A stretch of DNA of 64,000 nucleotides, from contig JAWPMV010000001.1 of assembly GCA_033391075.1 (NCBI GenBank), positions 5,270,001-5,334,000 on the forward strand. Direction: 5' to 3'. The translations under genes were made by a program, and so were the position numbers. Positions 45,357-55,033 of the stretch are shown here, in pieces. The stretch's first letter is position 1. The number at the start of each line of letters is the position of its first letter. Below the pieces are notes generated by a model that was given only the letters and a program-made list of their open reading frames with translations, did not search any database and was not told the DNA's origin. Origin of the DNA: Bacteroidia bacterium. Its GTDB lineage: Bacteria; Bacteroidota; Bacteroidia; J057.

Positions 45357-47327
45357 CTATTCGCGGTATTTATCGAAACGGGGATCTTCAGACATAATCG
45401 AGAATACTGGATTATTGAAGATGTATCCTTTGTAGTCTGGATTGCTGGTAATGGCCTTATCCAGGGACTCCAGTGTTTTTCTGGTTAAACCTTTATAGGC
45501 ATGTACAGCGGCCATATTGTAATGAGCTGCAGCCAAATTAGGATCAGCATTGATAGCCTCTGTGAAATCAGCAGCAGCCTCTGTGAACATATTCGCTTTG
45601 AGTTTGCTTACTCCACGATTGTTGAGTTGAGCCGCTGTTGGTGTTTTTCCGTCAAGCAGCGCATCATACTCAGCTAAAGCTGCATGAAGCAGACCCATTT
45701 TTTCCATCAGGATAGCTCTGTTGAAGAAGAGCTTTCTATCGCCAGGATTGTTTTCGGCCAAACGATTGAACTCATCATACAGGGCTTTCTTCTCACCCGC
45801 ATCATACTGATCTGCCAGCAGAATTTTGTATCCTTGACTAGCTACGCTATACATAGCAGAATTAGAACCTCTAAAGCTCGCAGCTCTTTCCAAATCAGCG
45901 ATGGTATTCTGATAATCTTTGTCAGCGAGGAAATAGGTCGCACGCATTGCATAAAGATTTGGAGAAGCTTTTTGTGTCAACAACTGGTTGATAGTAGCCA
46001 GTTCCTGGTCGGCTTGCATCCCATCTTTATAAGGAGTTACCCGGAAAACTGTTTGAGCGACTTCTTCCAAACGAGAAGAGGCAACGGGCAGTCTTTCTGC
46101 AAACCTTTGCAAGGTTTCCCCTTGTCCCGAAAATTCAAAGTCCATAACAACGAAGGTATGTCTTGCAGGAATCAGGGCATCATCCACCAGGATTTCCCAG
46201 AACTTCACCTTTCTCAGTTTGGCTTCTTTTTGATCATTGCTAAGATTGGCATCGCGGTAGATTTCAAGTGCCTGGTCCTTTTCATCGGACATCAGTCTTG
46301 TACTGGCTTTCGTCAGCAATTCTACACGCCCCCAGTCCTCTCCGAGTCCACCTGCTGTAATCTCAAGTCCTTTGATCGAACCATTGAGTGCTTTCAATCC
46401 TTCTTTTAAAGACTCAGCACGTCTTTGAGAAAGCTTAAGGTTATAAGACTCTTTACCACCGGGAGACGCCCAACCACTAAGGTCAATGCGGGTGATCTTG
46501 TATCCAAGGTCTTTGTACTTGTGGATATAGGATTGGATGAGATTTACCTGAAAAGTAGAATCGATCCAATCAGATTTACTTTCGGGGAACAATACATCGA
46601 TGGTTCCGGTAAAGCCTTTGTATTTGAATTGCTCATCCTGAACATTGATGTCTGGAAAGTCAACTACAGATTGTAATTGAGTCTCTGCCCAGGGTGTTGC
46701 TGTACAACAAGCAGGCATTCCGATGCCGATAGGCTGAGAATTACTTTCACAGAAATATTCTTTCAGGTTGCCTTTCTTGTCATACTTGGCTACTGCGAAA
46801 CTCAACATCAGTTGCTTTCCTGCCAGCTCAACCCCATTAACCGGGATTTTGTACATAAAGAAAGGTTTTCTGTTTTTCAGATAATAGGCTCTGTCAACAA
46901 TCAATGATTCCAGAGATCCGGAAGGAGACTTTTCCATGCCCTTGAGAGCATCTGGAGAAGCATAGCTGGCATTTACATGAACAGCCACTCCTTTGTCAAG
47001 GTATTGTTCATAGGCGAGATCACTGACCAAACGCATAAAAAGCGTATCTCCTTTTACCTCTGCTTGTCCTGGCTCCAGATAGAAGTAGGAGAAGTCGGTA
47101 TTGTCATACTGACTTACTTTCAAAACCGTAGGCTTGGAATTACTTTGGATCAGTTTATTGATATCTGCGGTAAAGGTTTCGCAGGTATTTATATATTTTT
47201 CTCCCCTATATTTTACTTTATTTATAAATCCTTCCGGGTTACACCCGCTAATTATCATGGACGCACTAAGTAGTATAATCCAGGCTGAAAATATGGAGGT
47301 GTTTGCTTGCAAGAATTTCCGGTTCAT
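45357..47327 (-). CDS. OmpA-domain and TPR lipoprotein
   Basis: 656 residues. The lipobox is MIISGC (Cys about 29), so the protein is lipid-anchored after export. An N-terminal beta-rich region (about 30-215) contains CESNSQPIGIGMPACC. An OmpA-like peptidoglycan-binding domain follows (LSGWASPGGKESYNLKLSQRRAESLKEGL, about 280-320). TPR helices fill the C-terminal half (ATYFLADKDYQNTIADLERA, NNRGVSKLKANMFTEAAADF, AAHYNMAAVHAYKG). T9SS subunit PorE also joins TPR and OmpA parts but in the opposite order and with extra domains, so I do not call it PorE. A role in linking the outer membrane to peptidoglycan is plausible. Confidence 0.75.
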   Translation of the reverse strand: MNRKFLQANTSIFSAWIILLSASMIISGCNPEGFINKVKYRGEKYINTCETFTADINKLIQSNSKPTVLKVSQYDNTDFSYFYLEPGQAEVKGDTLFMRLVSDLAYEQYLDKGVAVHVNASYASPDALKGMEKSPSGSLESLIVDRAYYLKNRKPFFMYKIPVNGVELAGKQLMLSFAVAKYDKKGNLKEYFCESNSQPIGIGMPACCTATPWAETQLQSVVDFPDINVQDEQFKYKGFTGTIDVLFPESKSDWIDSTFQVNLIQSYIHKYKDLGYKITRIDLSGWASPGGKESYNLKLSQRRAESLKEGLKALNGSIKGLEITAGGLGEDWGRVELLTKASTRLMSDEKDQALEIYRDANLSNDQKEAKLRKVKFWEILVDDALIPARHTFVVMDFEFSGQGETLQRFAERLPVASSRLEEVAQTVFRVTPYKDGMQADQELATINQLLTQKASPNLYAMRATYFLADKDYQNTIADLERAASFRGSNSAMYSVASQGYKILLADQYDAGEKKALYDEFNRLAENNPGDRKLFFNRAILMEKMGLLHAALAEYDALLDGKTPTAAQLNNRGVSKLKANMFTEAAADFTEAINADPNLAAAHYNMAAVHAYKGLTRKTLESLDKAITSNPDYKGYIFNNPVFSIMSEDPRFDKYRE

Positions 47328-47355
47328 TAGGTTTTTTTTAGGTTAATGCATTGAG

Positions 47356-47363
47356 CAAAAATA
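47356..47363 (-). promoter_or_regulatory. putative -7 element of the OmpA/TPR gene
   Basis: On the minus strand it reads TATTTTTG, an exact TAnnTTTG match, 29 bases before the start codon. No -33 element at the expected place. Confidence 0.45.
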
Positions 47364-47495
47364 GAAAAATCTAAACTATAAATAGTTTTCCACTACGAAA
47401 ATGCAAAATTTTACGAATAATGCACTATTATTTGAGGGTACTTTTATATACTCGAATCGAATTCAGCACTTTCGTCCCGAATAGGTCATCAATTT

Positions 47496-48650
47496 ATGAA
47501 TACTACTCCTATCAGATCCAAACTCCCTAATGTAGGAACCACTGTTTTTACCGTAATGTCCGGGCTTGCCACAGAGACTGGGGCAATCAATCTATCCCAG
47601 GGCTTCCCGGATTTTGATTGTGATCCCAAACTGACTGAGGCTGTGGCAGATGCTATGCGAAATGCAAAGAATCAGTATGCACCTATGCCAGGTCTTATGT
47701 ATTTGCGGGAACAGATTTCGCAAATGGTCAAGAAAGTATATGGGGCGACCTATGATCCTGTCTCTGAGATCACCGTTTGTTCAGGAGCAACGGAGGCATT
47801 ACTCTCCGGTATTTTTGCTGTGCTTCATCCGGGAGAAGAGGCCATCGTTTTGGAACCAGCCTATGATTCCTACCTGCCGGCGATCAAATTAGCAGGGGGT
47901 ATACCGATTAGAATTCCTTTGCAGTTTCCGGACTATAAAGTTGACTGGGAAAGGGTCGCCAGTAGTGTGAGCTCCAAAACCAAATTGATCCTGGTAAACA
48001 GTCCCCACAATCCTACGGGCAGCATACTTTCTGCAGATGATTTACAAGAGTTGGAAGCATTAGCCGAAAAGCACAATCTTATTGTGATTGGAGATGAAGT
48101 ATATGAGCACATGATCTATGATGGCCTACGGCATGAGAGCATTTGCAGGTATCCGACACTCGCCAAAAGAAGCATGGTGATTTCTTCCTTTGGGAAAAGT
48201 ATGCATGTGACAGGATGGAAAGTCGGTTATTGCCTCGCCCCCAAAGAACTCAGCATTGAATTTCGCAAAGTTCATCAGTTTGCTACCTTTTCTACCAGTA
48301 CTCCTTTTCAATACGGGATTGCCCACTATTTGGAACATGAATTTGATAAGGTAGCAGGTTTGAGTGATTTCTATCAGGAGAAAAGGGATTTATTCCTAAA
48401 ACTGATGGAAGGAAGCAAATTTGAGCCGCTTCCCTGTAAAGGGACCTATTTCCAATTGATGCGCTATGATAAAGTCTCTGATTTGGGAGATTATGATTTT
48501 AGCAAATGGTTGACCCGGGAAAAAGGAGTCGCCTGTATTCCGGTTTCTGTTTTTTATGAGAATAAACAGGATAATGGAGTTGTAAGGTTCTGCTTTGCCA
48601 AAACAGAAGCCGTACTCGAAGCTGCCTGCGAACGCCTGCAGAAATTGTAA
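47496..48650 (+). CDS. PLP-dependent methionine aminotransferase (YbdL-like)
   Basis: 384 residues, fold type I class I aminotransferase. Signatures: INLSQGFPDFDCDPKL, ITVCSGATEALLSGIFA, NSPHNPTGSILS, VIGDEVYEHMIYDG and the PLP lysine Lys234 in SSFGKSMHVTGWKVGYCLAP. The GFPDFD opening and the 'HVTGWK' segment match the YbdL/kynurenine aminotransferase group that prefers methionine and aromatic amino acids. It probably works in methionine salvage or as a broad 2-oxo-acid aminotransferase. Cytoplasmic. It ends three bases from a convergent DUF4287/DUF5655 gene. Confidence 0.85.
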   Translation: MNTTPIRSKLPNVGTTVFTVMSGLATETGAINLSQGFPDFDCDPKLTEAVADAMRNAKNQYAPMPGLMYLREQISQMVKKVYGATYDPVSEITVCSGATEALLSGIFAVLHPGEEAIVLEPAYDSYLPAIKLAGGIPIRIPLQFPDYKVDWERVASSVSSKTKLILVNSPHNPTGSILSADDLQELEALAEKHNLIVIGDEVYEHMIYDGLRHESICRYPTLAKRSMVISSFGKSMHVTGWKVGYCLAPKELSIEFRKVHQFATFSTSTPFQYGIAHYLEHEFDKVAGLSDFYQEKRDLFLKLMEGSKFEPLPCKGTYFQLMRYDKVSDLGDYDFSKWLTREKGVACIPVSVFYENKQDNGVVRFCFAKTEAVLEAACERLQKL

Positions 48651-48653
48651 GGA

Positions 48654-49199
48654 TCAACTACGGTCGTAGGCCAACTTTAACCAGGCAATCAATTCCTCAT
48701 CTATATCTTCAAGCTGCGAGGTCCTCACTCGATGGCTCACCATGCTATTGAAGCTCCCTGACGTTTCCAGTCTTTCGGTGCTATCTTCTCCTTTTAAGTT
48801 GACGCCCACATCCAGGCGAGTTTTGGTGGATGGCTGTACAATGGCAAACTGTTTTTTTCGCCTTAGACTCACATAGGCTTTCTTCGGAGCAATTTCAACA
48901 TCCGATCCAAAGGCCTGAACAGCTTCCATCAGTTTTTCATAGATCGGTCTCAAAGCTTCTTTTCCTTTGCTATACTGTCCATCAATCAAACTATCCTGGC
49001 TATCCGCTGAACCTGCATCCGATTTTCTGGCTTTATGAGCAACCAGATTGGCAAAACCATGTGTAAGCCCATGTTCTGCTTTCAGATGCTTGATGATCTG
49101 CATATGTTTCTCAATACCTGAGGCTTTGACAATCTGAATCCAGTCCGCTAAAGATTTACCCGTATTGGCCTCAAGGTTTTGTATCATTTTATGTTCCAT
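48654..49199 (-). CDS. DUF4287 and DUF5655 protein
   Basis: 181 residues. The N-terminal DUF4287 (about 5-55) shows MIQNLEANTGKSLADWIQIV and HLKAEHGLTHGFANLVAHKA. The C-terminal DUF5655 (about 78-180) shows IYEKLMEAVQAFGSDVEIAPKKAYVSLRRKKQFAIVQP. The pair is usual in Bacteroidota, and its function is not established. It is soluble, with no membrane segment. ATGs at residues 1 and 5 are both possible starts. Confidence 0.8.
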   Translation of the reverse strand: MEHKMIQNLEANTGKSLADWIQIVKASGIEKHMQIIKHLKAEHGLTHGFANLVAHKARKSDAGSADSQDSLIDGQYSKGKEALRPIYEKLMEAVQAFGSDVEIAPKKAYVSLRRKKQFAIVQPSTKTRLDVGVNLKGEDSTERLETSGSFNSMVSHRVRTSQLEDIDEELIAWLKLAYDRS

Positions 49200-49402
49200 G
49201 TTCTTTGAATTCTAGGTGTAAGGGTCAATTTACAGGAGTAATAGAGAAATACAAGCATGAATTCCAGCCGACACTTACCTAAGTCCGTTAGGAAGCTTGA
49301 GATTTATTAGCCACGTTTAAGTTTTGTCCAAAGATTTTCCTTAGGCAAAGAGAGTCCCTATATTTAAATAAGACAAATCCCTTTATCCTAAACCAATTTA
49401 AC

Positions 49403-50299
49403 ATGGAAGCTACTCGCACGCCCGACGAAAGATTTGAGAACCTGCCTGGTTACTCATTTTCTCCCAATTATATTACTACTACAGATGGACTTCGGATGCA
49501 TTATGTAGATGAAGGCCCCAAAGATGCCACAGAAGTCGTGCTATGCCTCCATGGAGAACCCAGTTGGTCTTATCTGTATCGGACGATGATTCCGGTTTTT
49601 GCAGCAGCGGGCCATAGAGTGATTGCTCCGGATTTGATTGGTTTTGGCAGATCAGATAAGCCCACAGCGCAAAGTGATTATACCTACGCAAAACACCTTG
49701 ACTGGACGGCAGAAATACTCACCCAGCTGGACCTCAATAATATTACCCTTTTTTGCCAGGATTGGGGAGGCCTGATCGGTTTGCGATTAGCTTTATCACA
49801 TGCAGACCGCTTTAGCAGAATTGTTGCCGGCAACACCATTTTGCCTACAGGAGATGTAAAACCTAATGATGCATTTCTCAACTGGCAGAAATTTTCACAG
49901 ACAAGTCCTCAATTTGAGATTGGTAGAATCATCCAACAAGCTACGGTTAACAATCTCTCAGATGAGGTTGTAGCTGCTTATGATGCTCCTTTCCCAGATG
50001 ATAGTTACAAAGCCGGTGCACGGATATTCCCTTCTTTGGTTCCTACCAGTCCGGACGATCCCCAAAGCCAAAACAATCGGGAAGCCTGGCAAGCCTACAC
50101 GAAATGGGACAAAGCTTTTTTAACACTATTCAGCGATTCAGATCCCATCATGAAAGGCATGGAAAAAATCTTTCAGAAAATGGTCCCCGGTTGCCAGGGA
50201 CAACCGCATGATATCATCAAAGGAGGAGGCCACTTTTTACAGGAAGATAAGGGAGAGGAAATTGCCGAAAAGGTTGTAGCCTTTATAAAATCTTCTTAA
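49403..50299 (+). CDS. haloalkane dehalogenase-like alpha/beta hydrolase
   Basis: 298 residues with an alpha/beta hydrolase fold of haloalkane dehalogenase subfamily I. The oxyanion/halide segment is HGEPSWSYLYR, the nucleophile is Asp120 in FCQDWGGLIGLRL with a halide-binding Trp next to it, a cap region follows, then an acidic residue in FSDSDPI and the base His277 in GGGHFLQED. The family hydrolyses carbon-halogen bonds through a covalent aspartyl ester; some members act on other substrates. The DhmA/DhlA-type catalytic set is complete. No signal peptide. It stands alone and no halogen metabolism genes are nearby, so the substrate is a guess. Confidence 0.85.
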   Translation: MEATRTPDERFENLPGYSFSPNYITTTDGLRMHYVDEGPKDATEVVLCLHGEPSWSYLYRTMIPVFAAAGHRVIAPDLIGFGRSDKPTAQSDYTYAKHLDWTAEILTQLDLNNITLFCQDWGGLIGLRLALSHADRFSRIVAGNTILPTGDVKPNDAFLNWQKFSQTSPQFEIGRIIQQATVNNLSDEVVAAYDAPFPDDSYKAGARIFPSLVPTSPDDPQSQNNREAWQAYTKWDKAFLTLFSDSDPIMKGMEKIFQKMVPGCQGQPHDIIKGGGHFLQEDKGEEIAEKVVAFIKSS

Positions 50300-50437
50300 T
50301 CAAAATATTCCATCTGCGCCAAATGTTCTGCCATTGTTGATACTTTGGCAGACATACACTATTTTGCTTATTCAAGTTTGGGGACCCAATTTTCAGCAAT
50401 CTCATTGCTATTTTAACCTATTAGGCGCTATAAATTT

Positions 50438-53400
50438 ATGCCAAAGCTTTACAAGCGGGCATTTGCTGTTTGCTTACTTGCAGCAACTGTCTACACCTGC
50501 ATTTACTACTTGCAGACTCAACACACTAATCTTGCTACCGATGCTCCTCTAAGCTTAGAGGAACGAAAAAAGAAAACTCCAGAAGACCGAGCCCGATTTG
50601 CCGAAGAAAGAGCCCGATTTGAGTATGACATGCTCAAAGAACTGAAGACAGGGAAAATCCCGGAAGGAATACGAACACGGGCAGAGAAACAAGGCCGAAG
50701 AACTCCAAAACTATCTGAACATATCAAAGGAGCAGGCTTTAGCGTGACTCCTAGAGGACCCAATAATTTTGGAGGAAGAACGCGTGCGATAGCATTTGAT
50801 CGCTCAGATGCTACGAATAATACCATACTTGCCGGAGGAGTTAGCTCCGGGGTATTCAGAACTACCAATGGAGGAACAAGTTGGACCAAAGTTTCCTCTA
50901 ATAGCGAAATCCATAATGTCACGACCATCGTACAGGACCCGCGGGCGGGCTTCCAGAATATCTTTTACTATGGAACAGGAGAAGCCCTGGGTAATTCAGC
51001 TTCTTTAGGTTCTCCTTTTAGAGGTCATGGCGTATGGAAGTCTGTCGATGGAGGATTAAGCTGGACCCGTCAGGCCAATTCAAATACCGGAACGCTGGAA
51101 ACTTTTCAATGTGCTGACTACATCTATCGATTGGCTATTGATCCCACAAATGGCAATATCTACATGGCCATCGCAGGAGCCGTCCTTCGTTCTACTGATG
51201 GAGGAAGCAGCTGGAACACCGTTATCGGTGGGGCATGTAGTGGTTCGACAAGCGGAGAATCGGACATCGTTATTTCGAGTACGGGACAGGTGTATATTGC
51301 TTTTGCTGGAGATGCAGGCTCTGCTTTAGATGGAATATGGACTTCAGGCAGCGGAAACTCAGGCAGCTATACCCGTATTGCAGGAAATTCTACTCCTGTA
51401 GGTTGGGATGCTCCCGGAGACTATGACCGCATGGTCCTCGCCCTGGCTCCTTCCAATGAGGACATCCTTTACGCATTATATGAAAATGACAATTCAGGCA
51501 ATTGTGGAGGCACTCCCCTGCCGGAAGCAGACCTTTGGATGTACGATGCATCAGGACCTAGCTGGACAGACTTATCTGCAAATATGCCAGATGAAACCGG
51601 ATGTAGCAGCGGAAATGATCCTTTTGCCGTACAGGGAGGATATGATTTATGTGTTGCCGTAAAGCCGGATGATCCCAATACAGTTTTTGTAGGAGGAACC
51701 AATGTATATCGATCAACAGATGGATTTTCTTCTACCGGCAATACCACTCGCATTGGGGGGTACTTCAATTCAGGAGGCTATGCCCTCTATCCCAATCACC
51801 ATCCAGATGTTCATTTTCTGATCTTCGCTCCAGGCGGCAGTGGCAGTTTCGATGAAGAGGATGTGCTGTTTACCGGTACAGATGGTGGGGTTCACAGAGG
51901 TGATATCACAGCCGGAACCGTTTCCTGGACAAGCTTGAATAATGATTACATTACCTATCAGTATTACCATGCCGCCATTGACCCTAACCTTACTTCCAAT
52001 ACCCTAATCGGAGGAACACAGGATAATGGAACGACAGAAACTACTGCAGGTGCAGCACATAGCAGTATATTTGGCGGGGATGGAGTAGCCGTAGGGATAT
52101 CCAATGGGGGAACCTATTATTTTGGCACCCAAAATGGCAATCTTTTACGAGGACAGTTTACAAGAACCGCCATCCGTCCCTCGGGATCAAGTAGCATCTT
52201 TGTTACTTATTTCTACCTTGATCCTGATAATACAGAAATCCTGTACTATGCTGGAGGAGATAATTTGTACAGAACCAGCAGCGCCTCCACGGTAACTTCT
52301 GCCAGTTGGGATGAACTGACAGGTGTAACCGCTGAAACGGGTGGAAATATCCGTTCACTTGCCAGCAGTCGAAGCTCAGGATATGGCGCGACAGATGCCA
52401 ATCGGAAATTATATATAGGAACAGATGATGGAGAAGTGTTTCGTCTGAATGATCCCGCCTTTACAGCAGTAGGAACAAGCCCCGTAGATATTACTCCGGG
52501 AGCGGCAGGTACAGGAATCGTAAGCAGTATTTCTGTAAATCCAGCTGACGATAATGAAATCCTGGTAACCTATTCCAATTATGGAGAAATCAGTGTTTTC
52601 CATACTAACAATGCCAATAATGCTACGCCGACCTGGACCAATGTCGAAGGAAACCTGAATTTGCCTTCTTACAGATCCTCTCTCATTGTCAATTCTTTGG
52701 GGACTACCTATTACCTGGTAGGGACCTCTGTAGGCTTGTATTGTACTCAAACCCTCAATGGAGGATCTACGGTTTGGTCCAACGTAAGTACTACTGACAT
52801 TGGCTATTCTGTAGTAAGTCAACTTGCTCTCAGGCCCTCTGACAATTTCTTTGTTGCAGGAACCCATGGCAATGGAATGTTTATGCTACAAGCTCCCACA
52901 ACCCCCAGTATAGCTTTCAATACGATCAATAGTTCTCATACAGAAGCTACAGCAGCTACGACTTCCTGTAGGGATTATACCGATGTAACAGTTAGCATGG
53001 TGATCGGTTTAGCTCCTACGGGTGCAGCTACTGTTACAATAAGCAATACAGGAACGGCAACTGAAGGAGTTGATTATGAAATCCTGAATCCTTCCAAACA
53101 ATTGACCTTCCCTGATGGAGCCACAGGAACACAGGATGTTAATATCCGAATCTATGATGATACCAATCCAGAAAGTGCGGAAACCATCATACTCGATTTT
53201 GTGGTTAGTGGTGCTACAGATGCCGTAAAAGCGAGTACCAACATCACCCATACGCTTACTATCAATGATGATGATCTGGTTCCAGGTTCGGGTGTTACCG
53301 TATTCAGTGAAGACTTCGAATCGGGAATTACCTTTGGGACACTGGGAAGTAACAATTGGGCCAGAGGAATATTCAACGGCACCTCCGGGACCTCTGAGTT

Positions 53401-54874
53401 TGAAGTTGGTGCTGCCGGAGGAATGACGGGAGTAGGCAGTGCTTACATTTCCATCGATGGAGGTACAACTTCTTCTTATGATGTGAATACCGAAGATGAT
53501 GTCCTGTTAAAAACATCTCTGATTGACGCTACTATCTATTCAGATATGACCCTCAACTTCGACTTCCGGGTGGAAGGAGATCCGAATAATGACTATGGAA
53601 GGCTGTATTATTCCTTTGACGGCTTTAATTATAACCTAATCGACGGTACGACAACGGCTCCTTATGTAAATCAAGGAACAGCCGTAACCCGTACAGTCAA
53701 CTTACCTGCAGCCCTGGACAATCAGACATTCTTCCTCGGATTTCGATGGACGCAGGACGATGATGGTCTTGGGACTGCTCCCGGCTTTAGTATAGATAAT
53801 ATTTCTGTAACTACCGGTTTTGCTCCAGTCGTAGAAACGGTTCTCAATTCTACTGACGAGCAATACTTTGGTCCCTTTGAAACCGTCAACTATTACGATG
53901 GCGGAGATTTGGTCGCTACGCTCAAAAACAATTCGGCATATGACTATGGGTGTACAACGGTAACGATAGATCGTGCGGGGACTGGTGCAGCTGCAGCCTG
54001 GTCTCCTCTTGCAGGGGAAGAATTGGCGAGCAAAACCCTGTTGATAACGCCGACAAATAATGCTCCCGCAGTGGGTCAGACCTATGACCTCACGCTTTAT
54101 TACTCTCAAGCCGAATTTGATGGCTGGGTCGCTAATTCAGATCCTACCCATACAACGACAGATTTTAAAATCGTAAAAAGTACGGGAGCCATTCAGGCCC
54201 TGACAATTGGGAGTACCAATGCAAGTGTCAACTCATCCATAGTATATGCAGCCTATGGTACAGATCACTCCTTTATGGGAACTTTCGATGAAGGATTTTC
54301 AGGTTTTGGAGGTGGGGACATCGGTAGCCCAACTTTGCCCGTTGAATATGTAGATTTCACAGCAAAGCAGGTAGAAGCAGATGTCCAACTGGATTGGAGT
54401 ACGTCCCTGGAGATAAATAGTGATCGATTTGAAATAGAGCGAAGCCTGGATGGCATCAGCTTTCAGCGTATCGGAACGGTAGCCAGTACCGGGGGGGCCG
54501 ATGGAGAAACATATCGGTTTTTTGACAGAACTCCTGAAAAGGGAAGCAATATCTACCGATTGAGACAGGTGGATGTGGATGGAAAATACAGCTACTCTTC
54601 CAAAGTGGAGGTAAGCTTTCTCCCCACTATTGCACACAAAATATCCCCGAATCCTTTCTCGGATCGCTTTATCCTCAGTCTGTCTGACGATGGCAATCAA
54701 AGCTATGAATTCGAACTATTTGACCTCAATGGGAAAAAAGTTCATCAGGAGATTCTTCGGTTCAGAGATAAGGTCGAACGGGAGATCTATCCTGGCGAAT
54801 TGCCTCCCGGAAGCTATCTTTACATACTCAGAAAAGAAAATAGCTTTGTCTCAGGAAAAATAATCAGGTACTAA
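50438..54874 (+). CDS. giant propeller surface protein with Calx-beta and T9SS tail
   Basis: 1478 residues. An N-terminal hydrophobic segment (FAVCLLAATVYTCIYYL) serves export, followed by a charged helical linker (LEERKKKTPEDRARFAEERA). Residues about 105-815 are sortilin/BNR-type propeller blades, recognised by repeated T-D-G-G-x-S-W motifs (TTNGGTSWTKV, SVDGGLSWTR, STDGGSSWNT) and 'DPxNxN' turns. A Calx-beta-like domain (about 822-945; GTATEGVDYE, TINDDD) and a jelly-roll domain (about 955-1125, starting VFSEDFESG) follow. The end holds the FN3-like module (FEIERSLDGISFQR, YRLRQVDVDGKYSY) and a type A T9SS sorting tail. Likely a surface adhesin or a binding scaffold; no catalytic site is visible. 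Confidence 0.85.
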   Translation: MPKLYKRAFAVCLLAATVYTCIYYLQTQHTNLATDAPLSLEERKKKTPEDRARFAEERARFEYDMLKELKTGKIPEGIRTRAEKQGRRTPKLSEHIKGAGFSVTPRGPNNFGGRTRAIAFDRSDATNNTILAGGVSSGVFRTTNGGTSWTKVSSNSEIHNVTTIVQDPRAGFQNIFYYGTGEALGNSASLGSPFRGHGVWKSVDGGLSWTRQANSNTGTLETFQCADYIYRLAIDPTNGNIYMAIAGAVLRSTDGGSSWNTVIGGACSGSTSGESDIVISSTGQVYIAFAGDAGSALDGIWTSGSGNSGSYTRIAGNSTPVGWDAPGDYDRMVLALAPSNEDILYALYENDNSGNCGGTPLPEADLWMYDASGPSWTDLSANMPDETGCSSGNDPFAVQGGYDLCVAVKPDDPNTVFVGGTNVYRSTDGFSSTGNTTRIGGYFNSGGYALYPNHHPDVHFLIFAPGGSGSFDEEDVLFTGTDGGVHRGDITAGTVSWTSLNNDYITYQYYHAAIDPNLTSNTLIGGTQDNGTTETTAGAAHSSIFGGDGVAVGISNGGTYYFGTQNGNLLRGQFTRTAIRPSGSSSIFVTYFYLDPDNTEILYYAGGDNLYRTSSASTVTSASWDELTGVTAETGGNIRSLASSRSSGYGATDANRKLYIGTDDGEVFRLNDPAFTAVGTSPVDITPGAAGTGIVSSISVNPADDNEILVTYSNYGEISVFHTNNANNATPTWTNVEGNLNLPSYRSSLIVNSLGTTYYLVGTSVGLYCTQTLNGGSTVWSNVSTTDIGYSVVSQLALRPSDNFFVAGTHGNGMFMLQAPTTPSIAFNTINSSHTEATAATTSCRDYTDVTVSMVIGLAPTGAATVTISNTGTATEGVDYEILNPSKQLTFPDGATGTQDVNIRIYDDTNPESAETIILDFVVSGATDAVKASTNITHTLTINDDDLVPGSGVTVFSEDFESGITFGTLGSNNWARGIFNGTSGTSEFEVGAAGGMTGVGSAYISIDGGTTSSYDVNTEDDVLLKTSLIDATIYSDMTLNFDFRVEGDPNNDYGRLYYSFDGFNYNLIDGTTTAPYVNQGTAVTRTVNLPAALDNQTFFLGFRWTQDDDGLGTAPGFSIDNISVTTGFAPVVETVLNSTDEQYFGPFETVNYYDGGDLVATLKNNSAYDYGCTTVTIDRAGTGAAAAWSPLAGEELASKTLLITPTNNAPAVGQTYDLTLYYSQAEFDGWVANSDPTHTTTDFKIVKSTGAIQALTIGSTNASVNSSIVYAAYGTDHSFMGTFDEGFSGFGGGDIGSPTLPVEYVDFTAKQVEADVQLDWSTSLEINSDRFEIERSLDGISFQRIGTVASTGGADGETYRFFDRTPEKGSNIYRLRQVDVDGKYSYSSKVEVSFLPTIAHKISPNPFSDRFILSLSDDGNQSYEFELFDLNGKKVHQEILRFRDKVEREIYPGELPPGSYLYILRKENSFVSGKIIRY

Positions 54875-54893
54875 TACTGCCTGCAATAAGGCC

Positions 54894-54927
54894 GCCGGAA
54901 TCCTTTTTAGGGTTCCGGCTTTTTTTA
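54894..54927 (+). terminator. intrinsic terminator of the propeller protein gene
   Basis: GC-rich stem (54894-54902 with 54911-54919, one G-U pair) followed by eight T residues. Confidence 0.85.
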
Positions 54928-55033
54928 TGAAAAACTTCTAAAATCCATGAAATACTAAATCCCAAAATGTCTTTGTAGTGAAATATCCGAAAACTATATT
55001 TAATCAAGTTCTTTTGAGGCCAAATACATATTT

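Noticed and set aside
45357-47327. PorE of the type IX secretion system
   Set aside because: Domain order is OmpA-like then TPR, and the propeller and carboxypeptidase-regulatory parts of PorE are missing.
50438-54874. Sialidase or other glycan hydrolase because of the Asp-box-like blades
   Set aside because: The T-D-G-G-x-S-W motifs are also found in non-enzymatic sortilin-type propellers and I see no sialidase arginine triad or catalytic residues.
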